From assembly GCA_963678675.1 (NCBI GenBank), contig OY783194.1, positions 36,806,278 to 36,870,277 of the forward strand: 64,000 nucleotides of DNA, read 5' to 3'. Each line of letters opens with the position of its first letter. Position 1 is the first letter of the stretch. This document shows positions 23,800 to 35,962 of this stretch, one piece after another. Position numbers and translations under genes: made by a program. The notes below the pieces were generated by a model. That model was not told where the DNA came from, ran no database searches, and saw nothing but the letters and a program-made list of their open reading frames with translations. The DNA comes from Xiphydria camelus (Eukaryota; Arthropoda; Insecta; Hymenoptera; Xiphydriidae).

Positions 23800-24975
23800 C
23801 GGAAAAGGATGTGGTCGCCATCTTATCGGCGGAGCGTTTCGTCCCGGAGTCGGCCTGTGGACTCGTCAGTAAGGCTAGGCCGACTCCTACCTTAGACGCT
23901 TTGTGGTCCTCGGTGATAGACGGGCAGTTGCGGTCTTATATAGAAACTTGCCCGTTGATGGACCACTAACGAGAAGCCGAAAGCCGTGGAGTCGAAGGTC
24001 GGCGCCACCCGGCGGCAAGGCGCCGTAGCGCGACGGGCCGCTACACGCGTTTGGCGAAAAGAGCGATCGCCATGTTATCGGCGAAGCGTTTCGTCCCGGA
24101 GTCGGCCTGTGGACTCGTCAGTAAGGCTAGGCCGACTCCTGCCTTAGACGCTCTGTGTGCTCTGTCCTCCGTGGTTGTCGAACAGCTTCGGTCTTATGTA
24201 GAAACGTACTCGGGTTCGACCACTAGTGAGAAGAGCAGCGCCATCTGGTGGCGGGCCGCCACACGCGTTTGGCGAAAAGAGCGATCGCCATATTATCGGC
24301 GGAGCGTTTCGTCCCGGAGTCGGCCTGTGGACTCGTCAGTAAGGCTAGGCCGACTCCTGCCTTAGACGCTCTGTGTGCTCTGTCCTCCGTGGTTGTCGAA
24401 CAGCTTCGGTCTTATGTAGAAACGTACCATATGTCCGCGATCAATTTTACCATAGGAAAATTGCGATTATTGCATGAGCACCTCTGCGGGTCTCCTCGTC
24501 CAATAGAATCACCGGAGAAGCGTGACTGCGCATGCGTAGTCATCCGCGAGTGCAGTTCGACTTCGACGCGAGAATCGAAATCGAAATCGAACGGCACTCG
24601 CAAACGTCACGCCAACACTCGCGGTGACTACGCATGCGCATTCACGCTTTTCCGATGATTCTATTGGACGAGGAGACCCAAGCGGTGCTCATGCAATAAT
24701 CGCAATTTTCCTATGGTAAAATTGATCGCGGACATATGGTACTCGGGTTCGACCACTAGTGAGAAGAGCAGCGCCATCTGGTGGCGGGCCGCCACACGCG
24801 TGTGGCGACCCGTTACGCTACGGCGGTCTGCCGCCAGATGGCGCCGACCCTCGACTCGCGGCTCCGGCCCACGGCTCTCGGCTTCTCGTTAGTGGTCCAA
24901 CAACGGGCAAGTTATTATATAAGACCGTAACTGCCCGTCTCTCACGGAGGACCAGAGCGCGTGCAGATTACGGCG
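23800..24975. repeat. Tandem and inverted repeat block
   Basis: A unit beginning about TTTGGCGAAAAGAGCGATCG and containing CGTTTCGTCCCGGAGTCGGC and GTCAGTAAGGCTAGGCCGAC occurs three times, starting near 23800, 24050 and 24268. The step between copies two and three is 218 bases. The third copy is split by a MITE at 24427-24739. Beyond it, about 24800-24960 is an inverted copy of the first unit's distinctive tail (about 23912-24010, with GACGGGCAGTT and CACTAACGAGAAGCCG). 218 is not a multiple of three and frames do not persist, so it is not coding. It may be a foldback transposon with a tandem-repeat interior. Confidence 0.75.
24427..24739. mobile_element. Tc1/mariner-type MITE with TA duplication
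   Basis: It starts CCATATGTCCGCGATCAATT and ends with the exact complement. TA flanks both sides (24425-24426 and 24740-24741). Arms of over 100 bases include GAGCACCTC-like and CTCCTCGTCCAATAGAATCA blocks. The preceding repeat unit has the uninterrupted sequence AACGTACTCGGG at the same place, so the empty site is known: one TA became two. It has no coding capacity. Confidence 0.88.
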
Positions 24976-25258
24976 TGGATAAATTCGTTAGATTATGCCA
25001 ATGGCCAAAAATAGTCGCAAATATACTCTGGGTATCAGGAGAACATGACGTTGTGTAATAATTTTCACTAACAATAAATTGTATACCTTTGTACTACAGT
25101 AAGTTGTACTCGTACTTTACTGATACATTTTTCACTGAGCTTGAACACTCGAGTAATTGCGATTTGAGTTTGAAAGCCAAATTATGAAATTCATAAACAT
25201 GTCTCGTTTCTTTCTTCACTCGACTGATGTGTGTACACGTGTAGCCAGGTATACAGTA

Positions 25259-25645
25259 TGTCCCGTGGATAACGCAAGAGTATTTGAATTTCCCTGACAT
25301 TTGATTTTGGTAGTGCTTGGAACGGTGCTGTAGTTAGAGTTGGCTTCAGAAGAGTGCGCTGCGTTCTTACGTGCCGTATTTCCGAAACCTGTATGATTAT
25401 TTCTCATCACTTCTACACATCATTTACCATTATTTACAAATTCAGTTAATTTCGAGGTTAGACGCTTCGATCTCTCGAATTGACAGTACCCGGGAAATCA
25501 GACGTTTTACACGTTTCGCTCTCGAAACACGGCTCGTAAGGACGCAGCGCACTCTTCTGAAGCCAACTCTAATTACAGCACCGTTCCAAGCACTGCCAAA
25601 GTCAAATGTCAGGGAAATTCAAATACTTGCGTTATCCACGGGACA
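25259..25645. mobile_element. TA-flanked foldback MITE
   Basis: The left arm begins TGTCCCGTGGATAACGCAAG at 25259 and the right arm ends with its near-exact complement at 25645. TA stands on both sides (25257-25258 and 25646-25647), which fits a Tc1/mariner-type target. Arms of about 115 bases share GGAACGGTGCTGTA and GTTGGCTTCAGAAGAGTGCG. The interior of about 160 bases is unrelated. Confidence 0.82.
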
Positions 25646-25904
25646 TAGTGTACATATATAGGTACCAATGTAATATAAAAACCATACATTTCATACAACT
25701 TATTGAATATCTCAACGTAATCGTAAATTATTCAAATCTTACGCGCGGGAAGTGTGTAATATATGCACAAACAGATTCACTGCGCACTTATATATATATT
25801 TCTCTGCTACCGTTATTATAATTCTACTATCAATAGGAAAAGAGTTTTTTAAACCCATCCCAGATCCTCGCCGGGAAGCTGCGTCTGAAATACAACAAAA
25901 GTTA

Positions 25905-28222
25905 CTATCTTGTATGAAAGGTGAAGAATTCTTTGAATGTAACTCGGATAATTGTAATGTTGATATATACTAACTTCTTCTTAGGACAGAATTCTGCATC
26001 GTTTACAGCTTCGAAATACTTTCTCCATACTTCAATTTTATTGAAACACACAGTTCCACCTCCTCTGTCAAACTGCGTGCTCTGTAGTGGAAATAAAGGA
26101 AAAATTACAGGTCCCCATTTCTCGATAAGAGACGGAAATGTATAGATTTACACAGACTTACAGCTCTATTGATGTCCCCGATACACACCCAATTCTTGCC
26201 GCCTTTCTCGGTAGCGGACACTGCCCATTTCGAATGGTCTCGCGTACTGGTAAAGTCCACATTTGCCTCTTTAAGAATAACCGAATCAACATTCACCACT
26301 CTAAATGATATAAAGAAAACAGAAAAAACATTAATATTACTTATAAGACCCACTGAAATGATGTGAACGTCTTGAACGTCTTTTAATTACTTTTTACCAC
26401 TACACTCCGACGGTAACTTGCCGCGACCGTTCCTCCATGTTTCCACAAAAAAGTCGGATTCTAATTTAGGTGCTACCAAGTCGTCGTACAAATCTAAAAG
26501 AAGTTACAGTTGGAAATGTCAATTGAAGAGAATGCTCGCAACGCTTATTACCTTTACCCCACTTGTCGCTTTTCGCAAGCGACGTGAATTCGACATTCGC
26601 TGAAGACTTGAACCCAGCCACACTGAACTGAGGACCATTGCCATTGATTCGAATCTTATTAGACGCATTGACTAACGCCGGATACTCTTTCGCTAAAACT
26701 TCTGGTAGATTATTCCTGTACGGCACAATTTGATTATACATCAATTGCCAGCCAATCGTATCGAGTGAATTTTTCCCGACTGATATACAGAGAAAACTCT
26801 GCCCGTAATTAATACCAGATGTGGGATAACTGTAATCTCCGTTTCCATTGTCAGCCCCCAGGGCATTAGCACCGCCCCTGATCTCTGCTGCATCATTCTC
26901 GGTATAACTCGATTTTTCATTCATAGTTTCATCTACTTGCGACGTTTTAAGACTACTTTGACTTCTCAACGGAGGATCAGTACCAGATTTTGGAATAGGT
27001 GGAAAATTGGGTACACTGTGAATCAACCAGAATCCTCGTTGATTACCAGCCATCACCACTCCTTTGCTATGTCCTTTTGTCGCGCTAGCTGGCTTATTGG
27101 GAGGATGATCGTTGTACATTGTCCATAAACTGAATTGGCTCGTCTATGAAGCGAAGCGTATGATGAAAGTATATACGTATTATTTAAGTAAAAAAATAGA
27201 TACATTTTCAAACATTATAGAGTATACCTAGGTAGGTAGAATATATTACCGACCAAGCCCATAACCATTGGCACTTGTGCAGTCATTTAGTTTATCACTC
27301 AAAGAATTTTTTCCATCCTCATGTAGACGCATATAAATTAGTTTCCAAGAATTTCGCATTATCAAAACTGACCTCGATCTTCCGCCGATAGCACTTATCG
27401 TACAGAGTGCTCATGCATCTACTTCGATAAAGGGCGTGACGTCTTTCGAATACTTTGACTAATGACAAGTGGGTTCCAGCGTTCTAAAGCCGTCTTTTTT
27501 CTATGAAAAATCAAACCCTTGATACCGGGGTACGGAAACTCGATCCGAACAGCTAGAGCCGACTTGACATCAGTCAGCGCATCCTGAACATGCTATAAGC
27601 CCATTTTCTTGCAAGGAACGCGTATGGAAGAGGACGCTGTATAATATATAGACATTTACCACATTTTTCTTGGCTGGTATTATCGAACTAACATGTCAGT
27701 AGTGCGATATGCCGGAATTACATATTGCGTGCTAAAGCAACATCTCTATTATGCGAGCTCACAGCCCAGTATTTTATGTTATAAATATTATATGCGCATA
27801 ATATGTGTATATCCTATCGTATTACCTTATTATCATACAGAGGAGCTAAAGTATTGGCGATGAGAGAATATTTCGAATTTATGCCATTTTTGGATACGGT
27901 CCATTTTTTGCCATCAGAATTGCTCGCAATATAAACAGTGAAAATTCCATTTCTTATTAGAGGATCGCTACTTTCCCTTATTTTTGGCAGTTTGTAAACT
28001 ACAAACCTGAAATTTTTATCTCGGACAATCAATTATTTCCATATTGATGCATCCTTTTTTCAGTATATAGGAAATATTTGTAATGCCGAAGAAAATTAAA
28101 TGCGGAACTCACCAATCGACCGGTTCGTTATTTTCGTCTCTGCATTGTAATTCGTTAATATTCACCCCAAGCGAAACACCAGTCACGAATACTAAAATTA
28201 CCGCTTGCAGTAAGTGCGTCAT
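25905..28222 (-). CDS. Deoxyribonuclease II
   Basis: An acid, lysosomal-type endonuclease that cuts DNA without metal. Six exons: 28113-28222, 27826-28006, 26552-27143, 26391-26493, 26162-26300 and 25905-26081. The frame is kept at every join and gives 433 residues. Residues 1-20 form a signal peptide. WFVVYKLPK lies near 36-44, YNDHPP near 107, and the first HxK motif is H122/K124 (GHSKG). [13 protein letters not shown] follows, then YGQSFLC. The second HxK is H351/K353 (DHSKW), then CIGDINR and RGGGTVC. The two HxK motifs form the known active site of the family. Between VPNFPP and YGQ there are about 50 extra, polar residues compared with the mammalian enzyme. The exon 4 donor (AAAAA|GTAATT) and the last 20 residues are the least certain parts. 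Confidence 0.9.
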
Positions 28223-29254
28223 AATTTACTGTACACCTATACGCATCGATATTATCACAGCTTCTCTTAATTAATGCTTGCCATTGGACATATATGTATG
28301 TATAGGTATAGATATATGTGTGCGGCCCTCTCAGTACTGTATACCGCCTATAGGTATAGGTATATTAATTAACAAAACGAAAATACTCCCTTAAACCATT
28401 CGGAATGGTGTTACACTATTGATAAACGATAGTAACAAGGTTTTCTAAGGAATAAATAATAATTATAGTGCTGCTCTTTCAACACTACGCACCCTCCTTT
28501 ATTTACAGTATTACATAGTATAATACGTGTAAAACGTCTGACGAGGAAGTGCGCGGAAGTAAAATATATGAGTTTCTTTTTAATAATACATTCCCAACTT
28601 TAGAGTATGTAAGCTGTACGTATATCTTTCATATGAATCCCAATGACGAATATAATCAATGTACAGAACTCACCCGAATAGAAACCGTCTTCCGCTGGCG
28701 TCGCCTACCAATTTTGCAATGATCTAAGATGAATCGAATGTTCTGACGTTTCCCTCCCTAAAGTAGGGCGAGTGGGGCGATGGCAGCAGTGGTTGGCGCC
28801 CGTAAAATCAGCTGCGCCCTCTGCATACGTCGATTCAAGATCAGCAAAATATCAAAATGGTGGACACTGACGGCAAGACGTCATAATAAAGTGATAATGA
28901 ACGAATATTACACAGTGATTACGTGAAACTCCTTCGTCGCTATGTCACAAACCAAGAAAACGCTCGCACATTGGATTATTTCGTGCTGAATATCGTGACG
29001 AGCGAGGTTCATCATCTCGACGATGGGGTTCCGTATGAAAACCAGCAAATTTGCGTAACCTCTTCAGAAACGGCCAAAAAGGGGGTGGGGAGAGCACAAG
29101 CGATGTGAGTAGTGTGTGTTTCCGGCGAGGGAATGGCATTTTTAATATCAATTTTTTTTATTTTCGTCTCGATATATCGTCAAAGATTGGTGGAATTGCA
29201 TAAATAATCATTTGACAACTTTATATACTAGAATCGTATAAAAATTGTAAAATC
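28223..29254. other. Spacer upstream of DNase II
   Basis: Divergent spacer on the Vav side. No gene is recognised. Short TATAGGTATA words recur at about 28300-28365. Near 28745-28850 lies a CG-richer patch containing AATCAGCTGC, which might be promoter sequence. A 61-codon open frame at 28923-29108 shows no domain and is not supported. Confidence 0.45.
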
Positions 29255-29258
29255 TTAA

Positions 29259-30344
29259 CCCCTTGCACTCGGACTTTTTCTCGCCTAAAGCTTTCAGCAG
29301 TTCGGACTTTTTCTCCCTGTATCTGGCTATGTAATGTGTGATTTATTTGAAAGTAAAATTTGCATATAAAATTTAAAAGGCAAGATATTTTTAACTTTAT
29401 TTTATTATTATCATAATGTGAACATTTTGTAAATGAAAATTTTAATTATAAATTATTTGTACTTTTCAAGTGTATGATACCATTTAAAGCAATTATAAAC
29501 AAATATAACGCTTTGTCTTCTAACGCCCAAAAAATTTGAAAAAATCTTTCTCAATTTGCCCATAGAAAGGAACTTTTGTTCGAAACTCTCTGGATCAATA
29601 TTCCTGCATATCGTTCATGGGCATGGCCTTCCCGTATTCAATATGACACCAATAAATGCTTTCATTTCCTCTACTGTTACATCTTTTCAGTTTTTCCAGA
29701 TAGAACGGTCAGTTGTAGTTTTTGTACTAATAACATGTTGTGCATATAAATTTGTCTGCTTTACAATGTTGTCTATCAAATCACTTGTAAAAATTAAACT
29801 AAAGTATTCAAAGGGTTCATTCAAATTATTTATCTGTGGGCCACACGTTTTGTATCCAGTTGAAAAATCAAATCGTTCAGGAGTAGTGTCTTCTTCAATG
29901 ATTTGTTGCCAATTACTAAATGGCCGATTTTTGCTAACACTATCTAAATTTTCTGACACGTTTTCATCACTTTCACTAGAATCATTATACTATTGCGATA
30001 CTTTTCTTTTTTTCTTCACTGGTGGAATAATTTAGCTGTCATCAGAATCACTTTCATACTCATCCACACTAAATTCATCATCACTGCTATCTTGAAACAA
30101 CGCTTCTTCCATCATATTTTTTGCCATGGTGAATAGAATTTTTTTATTTTTATCGGCCTATAACAAACAAATGATTAAATACTGAAATCAATGAAACATT
30201 AAATCACATGTCACTAAAATCTAACCGTAAATTACAATCACTTGATCTTCAGTGCAGTATATTGTTGGTGTGCCTGAGAGGCACACTTCGAACACAACGC
30301 CAAACTTTGGCAGTGCCTGTGAGAAGTATTTCGAGTGCAAAGGG
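29259..30344 (-). mobile_element. Broken piggyBac-type transposon
   Basis: The ends CCCCTTGCACTCG (29259-29271) and CGAGTGCAAAGGG (30332-30344) are inverted copies with one mismatch. Both are bordered by TTAA (29255-29258 and 30345-30348). CCC-terminal repeats and TTAA identify a piggyBac superfamily element. It is 1,086 bases long, far shorter than an autonomous copy, and holds a disrupted transposase N-terminus on the minus strand. It occupies the divergent spacer between DNase II and Vav, with its right end about 215 bases before the Vav start codon. Confidence 0.88.
29540..30127 (-). pseudogene. piggyBac transposase N-terminal remnant
   Basis: A start at 30127 opens an acidic Ser/Asp-rich leader (MAKNMMEEALFQDSSDDE) that meets a stop about 31 codons on. 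In a neighbouring frame, from 29959, comes ENLDSVSKNRPFSNW, then FEYFSLIFTSDLIDNIVKQT and NLYAQH. After a further stop, VTVEEMKAFIGVILN follows. These blocks, in this order, are the conserved N-terminal part of piggyBac-type transposases (DDE_Tnp_1_7 family). The catalytic region is missing and stops and frame changes are present, so the copy is inactive. Confidence 0.82.
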
Positions 30345-30562
30345 TTAATAGCTTATATTTGTCTATGTTTTTAAATCGTTTTCTAAGAAATGACAATTTT
30401 AAGAAAACATTCAAATTAATTTGCATTTCAACCTCTCAAATTTCAGTTAAATCGCTCGAAGCAAGGTCGCTGAGTGCAAGGATCCTCATGGTGCGACTAT
30501 CGGATCCGATTCGATCGCAGGTAGAACTCCTTGCGTACTGAAACAGGTCACCGTACGTAGAA

Positions 30563-33500
30563 ATGAGTGGGGCGGAAAGTGGTGCAGAGGGAGGGAACGG
30601 ATGGCACGAATGTTCAAGTTGGTTGACACGGTGCGGAGCGCTTCGTGCGGACCACCGTGCCAACTGGCCCACCGCGACTGCATTTGACTTGGCCTATACC
30701 TTGAGAGATGGAGTATTGCTTTGCAATCTCTTAAACGCAGTAGATCCAGGATGCATAGATATGAAAGATGTCAATCAAAAACCCCAGATGGCACAGTTCT
30801 TGTGCCTACGTAATATCAAAATCTTCTTGTCCACCTGTTCATCCATTTTCGGCCTGTCAGACTCTGAACTCTTCGAACCCTCCATGCTATTCGACCTGTC
30901 CAACTTTCATCGCGTATTGTGCACGCTCTCCGCTCTGTCGAATTGCTCGCGTCTGAGGCGCAAAGGCATTCCGTAAGTGTTCCAGCATTTCTGCATTAAT
31001 ATCAGATCCACGTGCAGTTCTGTCCTATCTGTTTTTTCAATTTACGGAAACGTCGTTTATTACAGTGGATTTTCGGTGGGACGAGGTCGTTCGCAGGAAG
31101 ATATATATAAGGACCTACAAAGCGCAGGCGCAGGGTGAGTCCATTATCAACTTGGATGTCGGGACACTGTCTCTCTTTTCTTCATTTATTTTAAATCGAA
31201 CGGTCGCGTTTTGAAGAATTTGCGCATAATACACGAGACGGTTGCATCAAGGTAGCGTTTCAAACGCATACAAAGCGTTAGTATACGCGCAAACTCTTTG
31301 GCACGTTCGCCAAACAATCTTTTAGTAACGTCTCTTAATGGGTTTAGCCCCACGGAAGCGGTGGTGGCGTTTACCATAAAACCTAGGGGTGTGGACCTAG
31401 GTGAGTCCCAAGTTTATAAGGAATTACTCTGCTTTTCGTCTACCCCTCAACACGACTGGCCTTCTGTGGAGGAGGTATACGTCGTTTTGTACCCTGATAG
31501 TGGAAAGAGTTTCCCATTGAAATGGCACCTAAAAAAGGCATCACCGAGAAATTGCTAAACTACCGAAATGTATTTTCCGATAACAAGACCGCTATCGCGC
31601 AATAGCGGGTCGGCTCCAAGGAGTTCTGGCTAAAACTTGGGAATCGCAATGCGATTTCTCGATGACCCTGCTGCCCTTTCTCGCAACCGTGGCAGTTTTA
31701 GACACGCATCTAGCCTTGGGTGTCACCAGTCGATATTTTATCCTTGGTAGCAAGAAGAATTGGCAGTATTCGATTGAGTTTGCCCAAAATTTTAGTTACT
31801 CATTGGCGAATAGATAGATGCATGGCTATTTTTGTGTTTTTGTGCGTAAGGCGCGAGGACGAGGGTCGACGGAGAAGGTTTAGAAGGAGAGAGGGGGACG
31901 AGGCAGGTGGCGGGGGAGATAACGAAGACACTGTCGCGGAAGAGGATGGTTACGGAGTTTTCTGCAGCCATGCTCAGAGCGAGGAAATCTACCAGGACCT
32001 TTGTAGCCTGCACCTGCCACCCCCTCCGACTGCAGCGCAGGTTGTTTAATTTTGTTAATCGCATTTAGATGAATTATTCCACCCTCTATCTTTAGTTAAC
32101 CAATGGGAAAGGGATTTGCTAGATTTTTTTTTCTTCTTCTAACGAAAGCTTACCTCACACAGATCAATATTCCTAGCAGAGAATTCTACTAAACGAATTT
32201 TTCATACGAATTATAATATTCCCCTTCGATCGATTCGAATATACACCTACATACATATTATATCGATGTAGAGGAAATTAAAACGCGATTGGTTAACAAC
32301 TTGAAGACATCCCTTTCCTATTTATAGAGCAAACTGGCATAATCGCAATAAATATTATTGAAATGAGTTTTCCTTATTAGTCTGTCATTTTAGTGTTAGA
32401 AAAGGGTAATGCAGTTGAACCTCAACTAACTAAACGGGCTCGTAAGAATGTATTGCGCTGTTGTAACTTAGGTGAGAGCTAAACCGGGTGCAAATATTTT
32501 TTACATGACGTGTGGTATATTTGGAAACGTGGAGGAATATAGAGGGCGATATCGCAATTACAGATAGGTATTGAGCAAAAAAGCACTGTTAGCGCTTGTG
32601 CATATAAATATTTATCGAAATAGGAAACAAATACAGCTTGACGGGCAATGAGAATACGCGCGCTACTATTCACAACACTTGGTAATAAGATGGATACTGG
32701 TAAGACTAGTGTGGATCTCGGAGGGAAGGAGTTTGTGAAAAAAAATTGTTTGATAAGCGAAGATAATTTTATTTAGTTGGACGAAGATTAGTTAGTGATG
32801 GTTCGACTATATATTTCGTGTTATTTTTCTAAACATTACTCTCGATCAGTTTTCCTTATTACAGTTTTTTTCTTCACCAAGTCACCGCACTGTTACGATA
32901 GACATCGACTATCCTTCTGCTTTATTATCGCACTAGCTTTTCTCACATTCCATATTCCGTGATTAGTTTTACGACATTCTCGTATTTGTTGCACGATAAA
33001 ATACGAGACACTAAAGTAATAAGTCTCCAGGGCGGTGCAATATCTGGAGGAGAGAAGAGGGACTATGTTGTTCAAGAGCTCGTCGAAACGGAGCGGAATT
33101 ATTCAGACGTTCTCAACAACTTGCTTAGACACTTTGCCAGGCCATTGTCGGCTATACTGCGGCCAGAAGATAACGCGCGAATATTTTTCGGAATCAAAGA
33201 GCTCTCCGAAATTCACGCCGGCTTTCACAGTCAACTGCGCAAAGCGCGGAATGGAGCCGAGCTGGCTCAGGTTTTCCTTGACTGGCGGGAAAAGTTTCTC
33301 ATCTACGGGGATTATTGCGCCAACCTTACCGCCGCTCAGAATACGTTGCAAGACCTGTGTGCTCGCAATGAACTGATTAATCAAGAAGTTATAGTAAGTT
33401 CCCCAAAGAACTTTCAGTGTTTATTTCTAAAGTATCATTACATACTCGTAACACATCCCCGATGGTTTATACGTTCTTAACATCCAAACCCTTATTGCAA

Positions 33501-35314
33501 ACTCCAATTTATTTCGAATGAATTTTTACCGTGACCTCTCTCTTGGTAAAATAATGCTCACAACGTAGATTTTCCAAGTTTTCTCCACTGTCAGCACTCG
33601 CGATTCTCACTACGCGTCATTTTTAGAACATGAGTTATACCGTCCTGCATTCGAGCAAAAAACTCCGAGAATTACAATTCCCGTTTAAACAGTACATTAA
33701 TACTTTAGAGGTGCCAACAAGAAGCTAACAACGGGAAATTTAAACTTCGTGATATACTGTCCGTTCCAATGCAGAGGGTATTGAAGTATCATTTATTACT
33801 GGATAAATTAGTAGAAGAAACACTTCGAGATTGGGCGGAAGATAGGCGTCAATTGACCAAAGCTAGAGAAGCGATGGTAGACGTTGCGCAGTATATAAAT
33901 GAAGTTAAGCGCGATTCGGATACTTTAGACATTATAAAGGATATACAAGCATCTATCGTTGACTGGGATGTACTTGAAGATGCGCAGTTGAAAGACTTTG
34001 GACGTTTACTCAGGGATGGAGAGCTCAAGGTATTTTGAAATAGCGTAGCCGTTCGAGAGAACGGTTTTATTAAACCCAACAAATTGGAGAGTAAAGACCA
34101 CAGCTTGACTGGTTGCTGCAGGTCAAAGCTCACAATGATCAACGGGTGAAGGCGCGTTACGCGTTCGTATTCGAACAGGCAGTTCTTGTGTGCAAAGCGG
34201 GTAGAGGAGATCAGTACTGTTATCGAGAGACTCTTCGACTGGCCGACTATCGATTGGAAGATCATACCGGAAGACGCACGCTTGGAAGAGATTCGAGATG
34301 GTCGTATCAGTGGTTGCTCGCCCATAAACAAGCGCGTACGGCATATACCCTTTACGCCCGCACCGAGGAACAGAAGCAGATGTGGATTAAAGCGCTCCAA
34401 GATGCAATGGACAATGTCAATCCCGCCGCGTGTCGTAATACAAATCATAAATTCAAGTTGACGACTTTCGACACCGCCCGCGGTTGTCAACGTTGCGGTA
34501 AATTTTTGAAAGGGCGAATTTTTCAGGTAACAAACTCTTCAGTACGCGTTAGCGTTTCTCAAACTAATCAACCCGTGATACATCACGAATGTGTTGTCAA
34601 TTTCTCCATAGGGATACAAGTGCGAGACATGTAGTCTTGCAGTGCATAAACAATGCATCGCATATTCAGGACGCTGTATGCCTGCTCCACCACCACCTCC
34701 TCCACCTCCGCCACTGCCGTACGAGCGGGAGCTGTCTTCAAAATTGTGGTTCGTCGCAGAAATGGGTAGAGACGAGGCAGCGCACAAGTTAGAGCCACGC
34801 GATGACGGCACGTACATGCTACGAGTTAGACCTGCCGGACAACCTCGACTCAAGCACGAGACCAACTACGCGCTCAGCATCAAGTGAGTCACTACTTCTA
34901 GGTTTACGAGTTTTCACGTTCTTTCTTCGTATCACGTAAGTCACATTCGAACGCAGGGCCGAGGGAGCGGTGAAGCACATAAGAGTATTCAAACGCGATG
35001 TCGACGGTGCGGATCTCTATTACTTGAGCGAATCACGGTTCTTCAAGAGCGTCGTCGAACTCGTGGAGTACTACGAGAGGGCATCACTCTCCGAGAACTT
35101 TGAGAAGCTAGATCAACGTCTCTTGTGGCCGTTCAGAAGAGTGCTGGCTAAAGCATTATTCGATTTCCGAGGTGGCGAGCGTAACCAACTGAACTTGCGT
35201 CGCGGTTGCAGAGTCATCGTGCTCAGTAAGGAAGGCGACGCTAAAGGTTGGTGGAAAGGCAAAATCGGTGACCAGGTGGGATTCTTTCCCAAGGAGTACG
35301 TCCAAGAAGAATAG
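30563..35314 (+). CDS. Vav: Vav guanine nucleotide exchange factor
   Basis: A Rho-family GTPase exchange factor that acts downstream of tyrosine kinases at the membrane and on actin. Eight exons: 30563-30972, 31066-31134, 31851-32040, 33031-33393, 33709-34029, 34122-34526, 34612-34883 and 34957-35314; 795 residues in frame. A CH domain covers about 12-130. An acidic hinge carries two regulatory tyrosine motifs, EDIYKDL and EEIYQDL. The DH domain starts near 232 (YVVQELVETERNY), then PH (about 455-560) and a C1 zinc finger (H-C-C-C-C-H-C-C, split by an intron, about 565-608). A poly-proline run, an SH2 (about 631-735) and one SH3 (about 745-793, ALFDF to FFPKEYV) follow. There is no first SH3, as in insect Vav. 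The donor after exon 3 (CAG|GTTGTT) is non-consensus. AATAAA stands at 35789. Confidence 0.93.
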
Positions 35315-35464
35315 ATTCCAATCTCAACAACAGTAAATTTGATCCTATCCATGTTGCATTTCTTCGTGCAGTAGCCTGACGACCGATGTCGGTCGCTCGT
35401 TAAGTGTAAGTTTTCCTAGCATGCTGTTATTACGATTACTGTTCACACACATTCAAACATATCT

Positions 35465-35467
<3 letters not shown>

Positions 35468-35502
<35 letters not shown>
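35468..35502. repeat. AG microsatellite in the Vav 3' region
   Basis: An uninterrupted AG run about 150 bases after the Vav stop, probably in its 3' UTR. Confidence 0.9.
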
Positions 35503-35504
<2 letters not shown>

Positions 35505-35962
35505 ATGACACAAAACTCTCCACGTGTAAGAAAAAATAGCAAAATTAATTCTCCAAATGACTCGGCGTCTTTTAGACTTCTCTTTCTCTTTGCAAGGTGG
35601 CCATTGCTCTTTTGCACTGAGATGTGGTTACACATTATCTCATTATACATACACACGCGCGTGCAAAATGTATAGGCACCAACATACGTGCGCAAAAAAA
35701 ATCATGTTATATAAGTATGAAAAGATACCTGTAATATTTTTAACTCCTGAGACGTGTTCTCTCTCCAATCGTGCCAATAAGAATTATTAATAAAACTCGT
35801 CATTTATCGAGTCGTTATGAAAGCGGTTAATCGAGTGACTCTTCATTTTCACGACACCTCGACATGGAAGCCGACCTTTCCCCATTGCTCGTTATTACGA
35901 AAAATAAGTGGACATCGTGTCAGAGTATTGACATTATTACAAAATTATTATTATTATATATT

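Noticed and set aside
23800..24430. Regularly spaced repeats as a CRISPR array
   Set aside because: Units are over 200 bases with no spacer pattern and the DNA is eukaryotic.
24051..24658. Frames of 104 and 136 codons in the repeat block
   Set aside because: They restate the tandem unit; the 218-base period breaks frame and no family is seen.
29687..29959. Possible intact transposase gene
   Set aside because: Stops and frame changes on both sides and no catalytic domain; kept only as a pseudogene.
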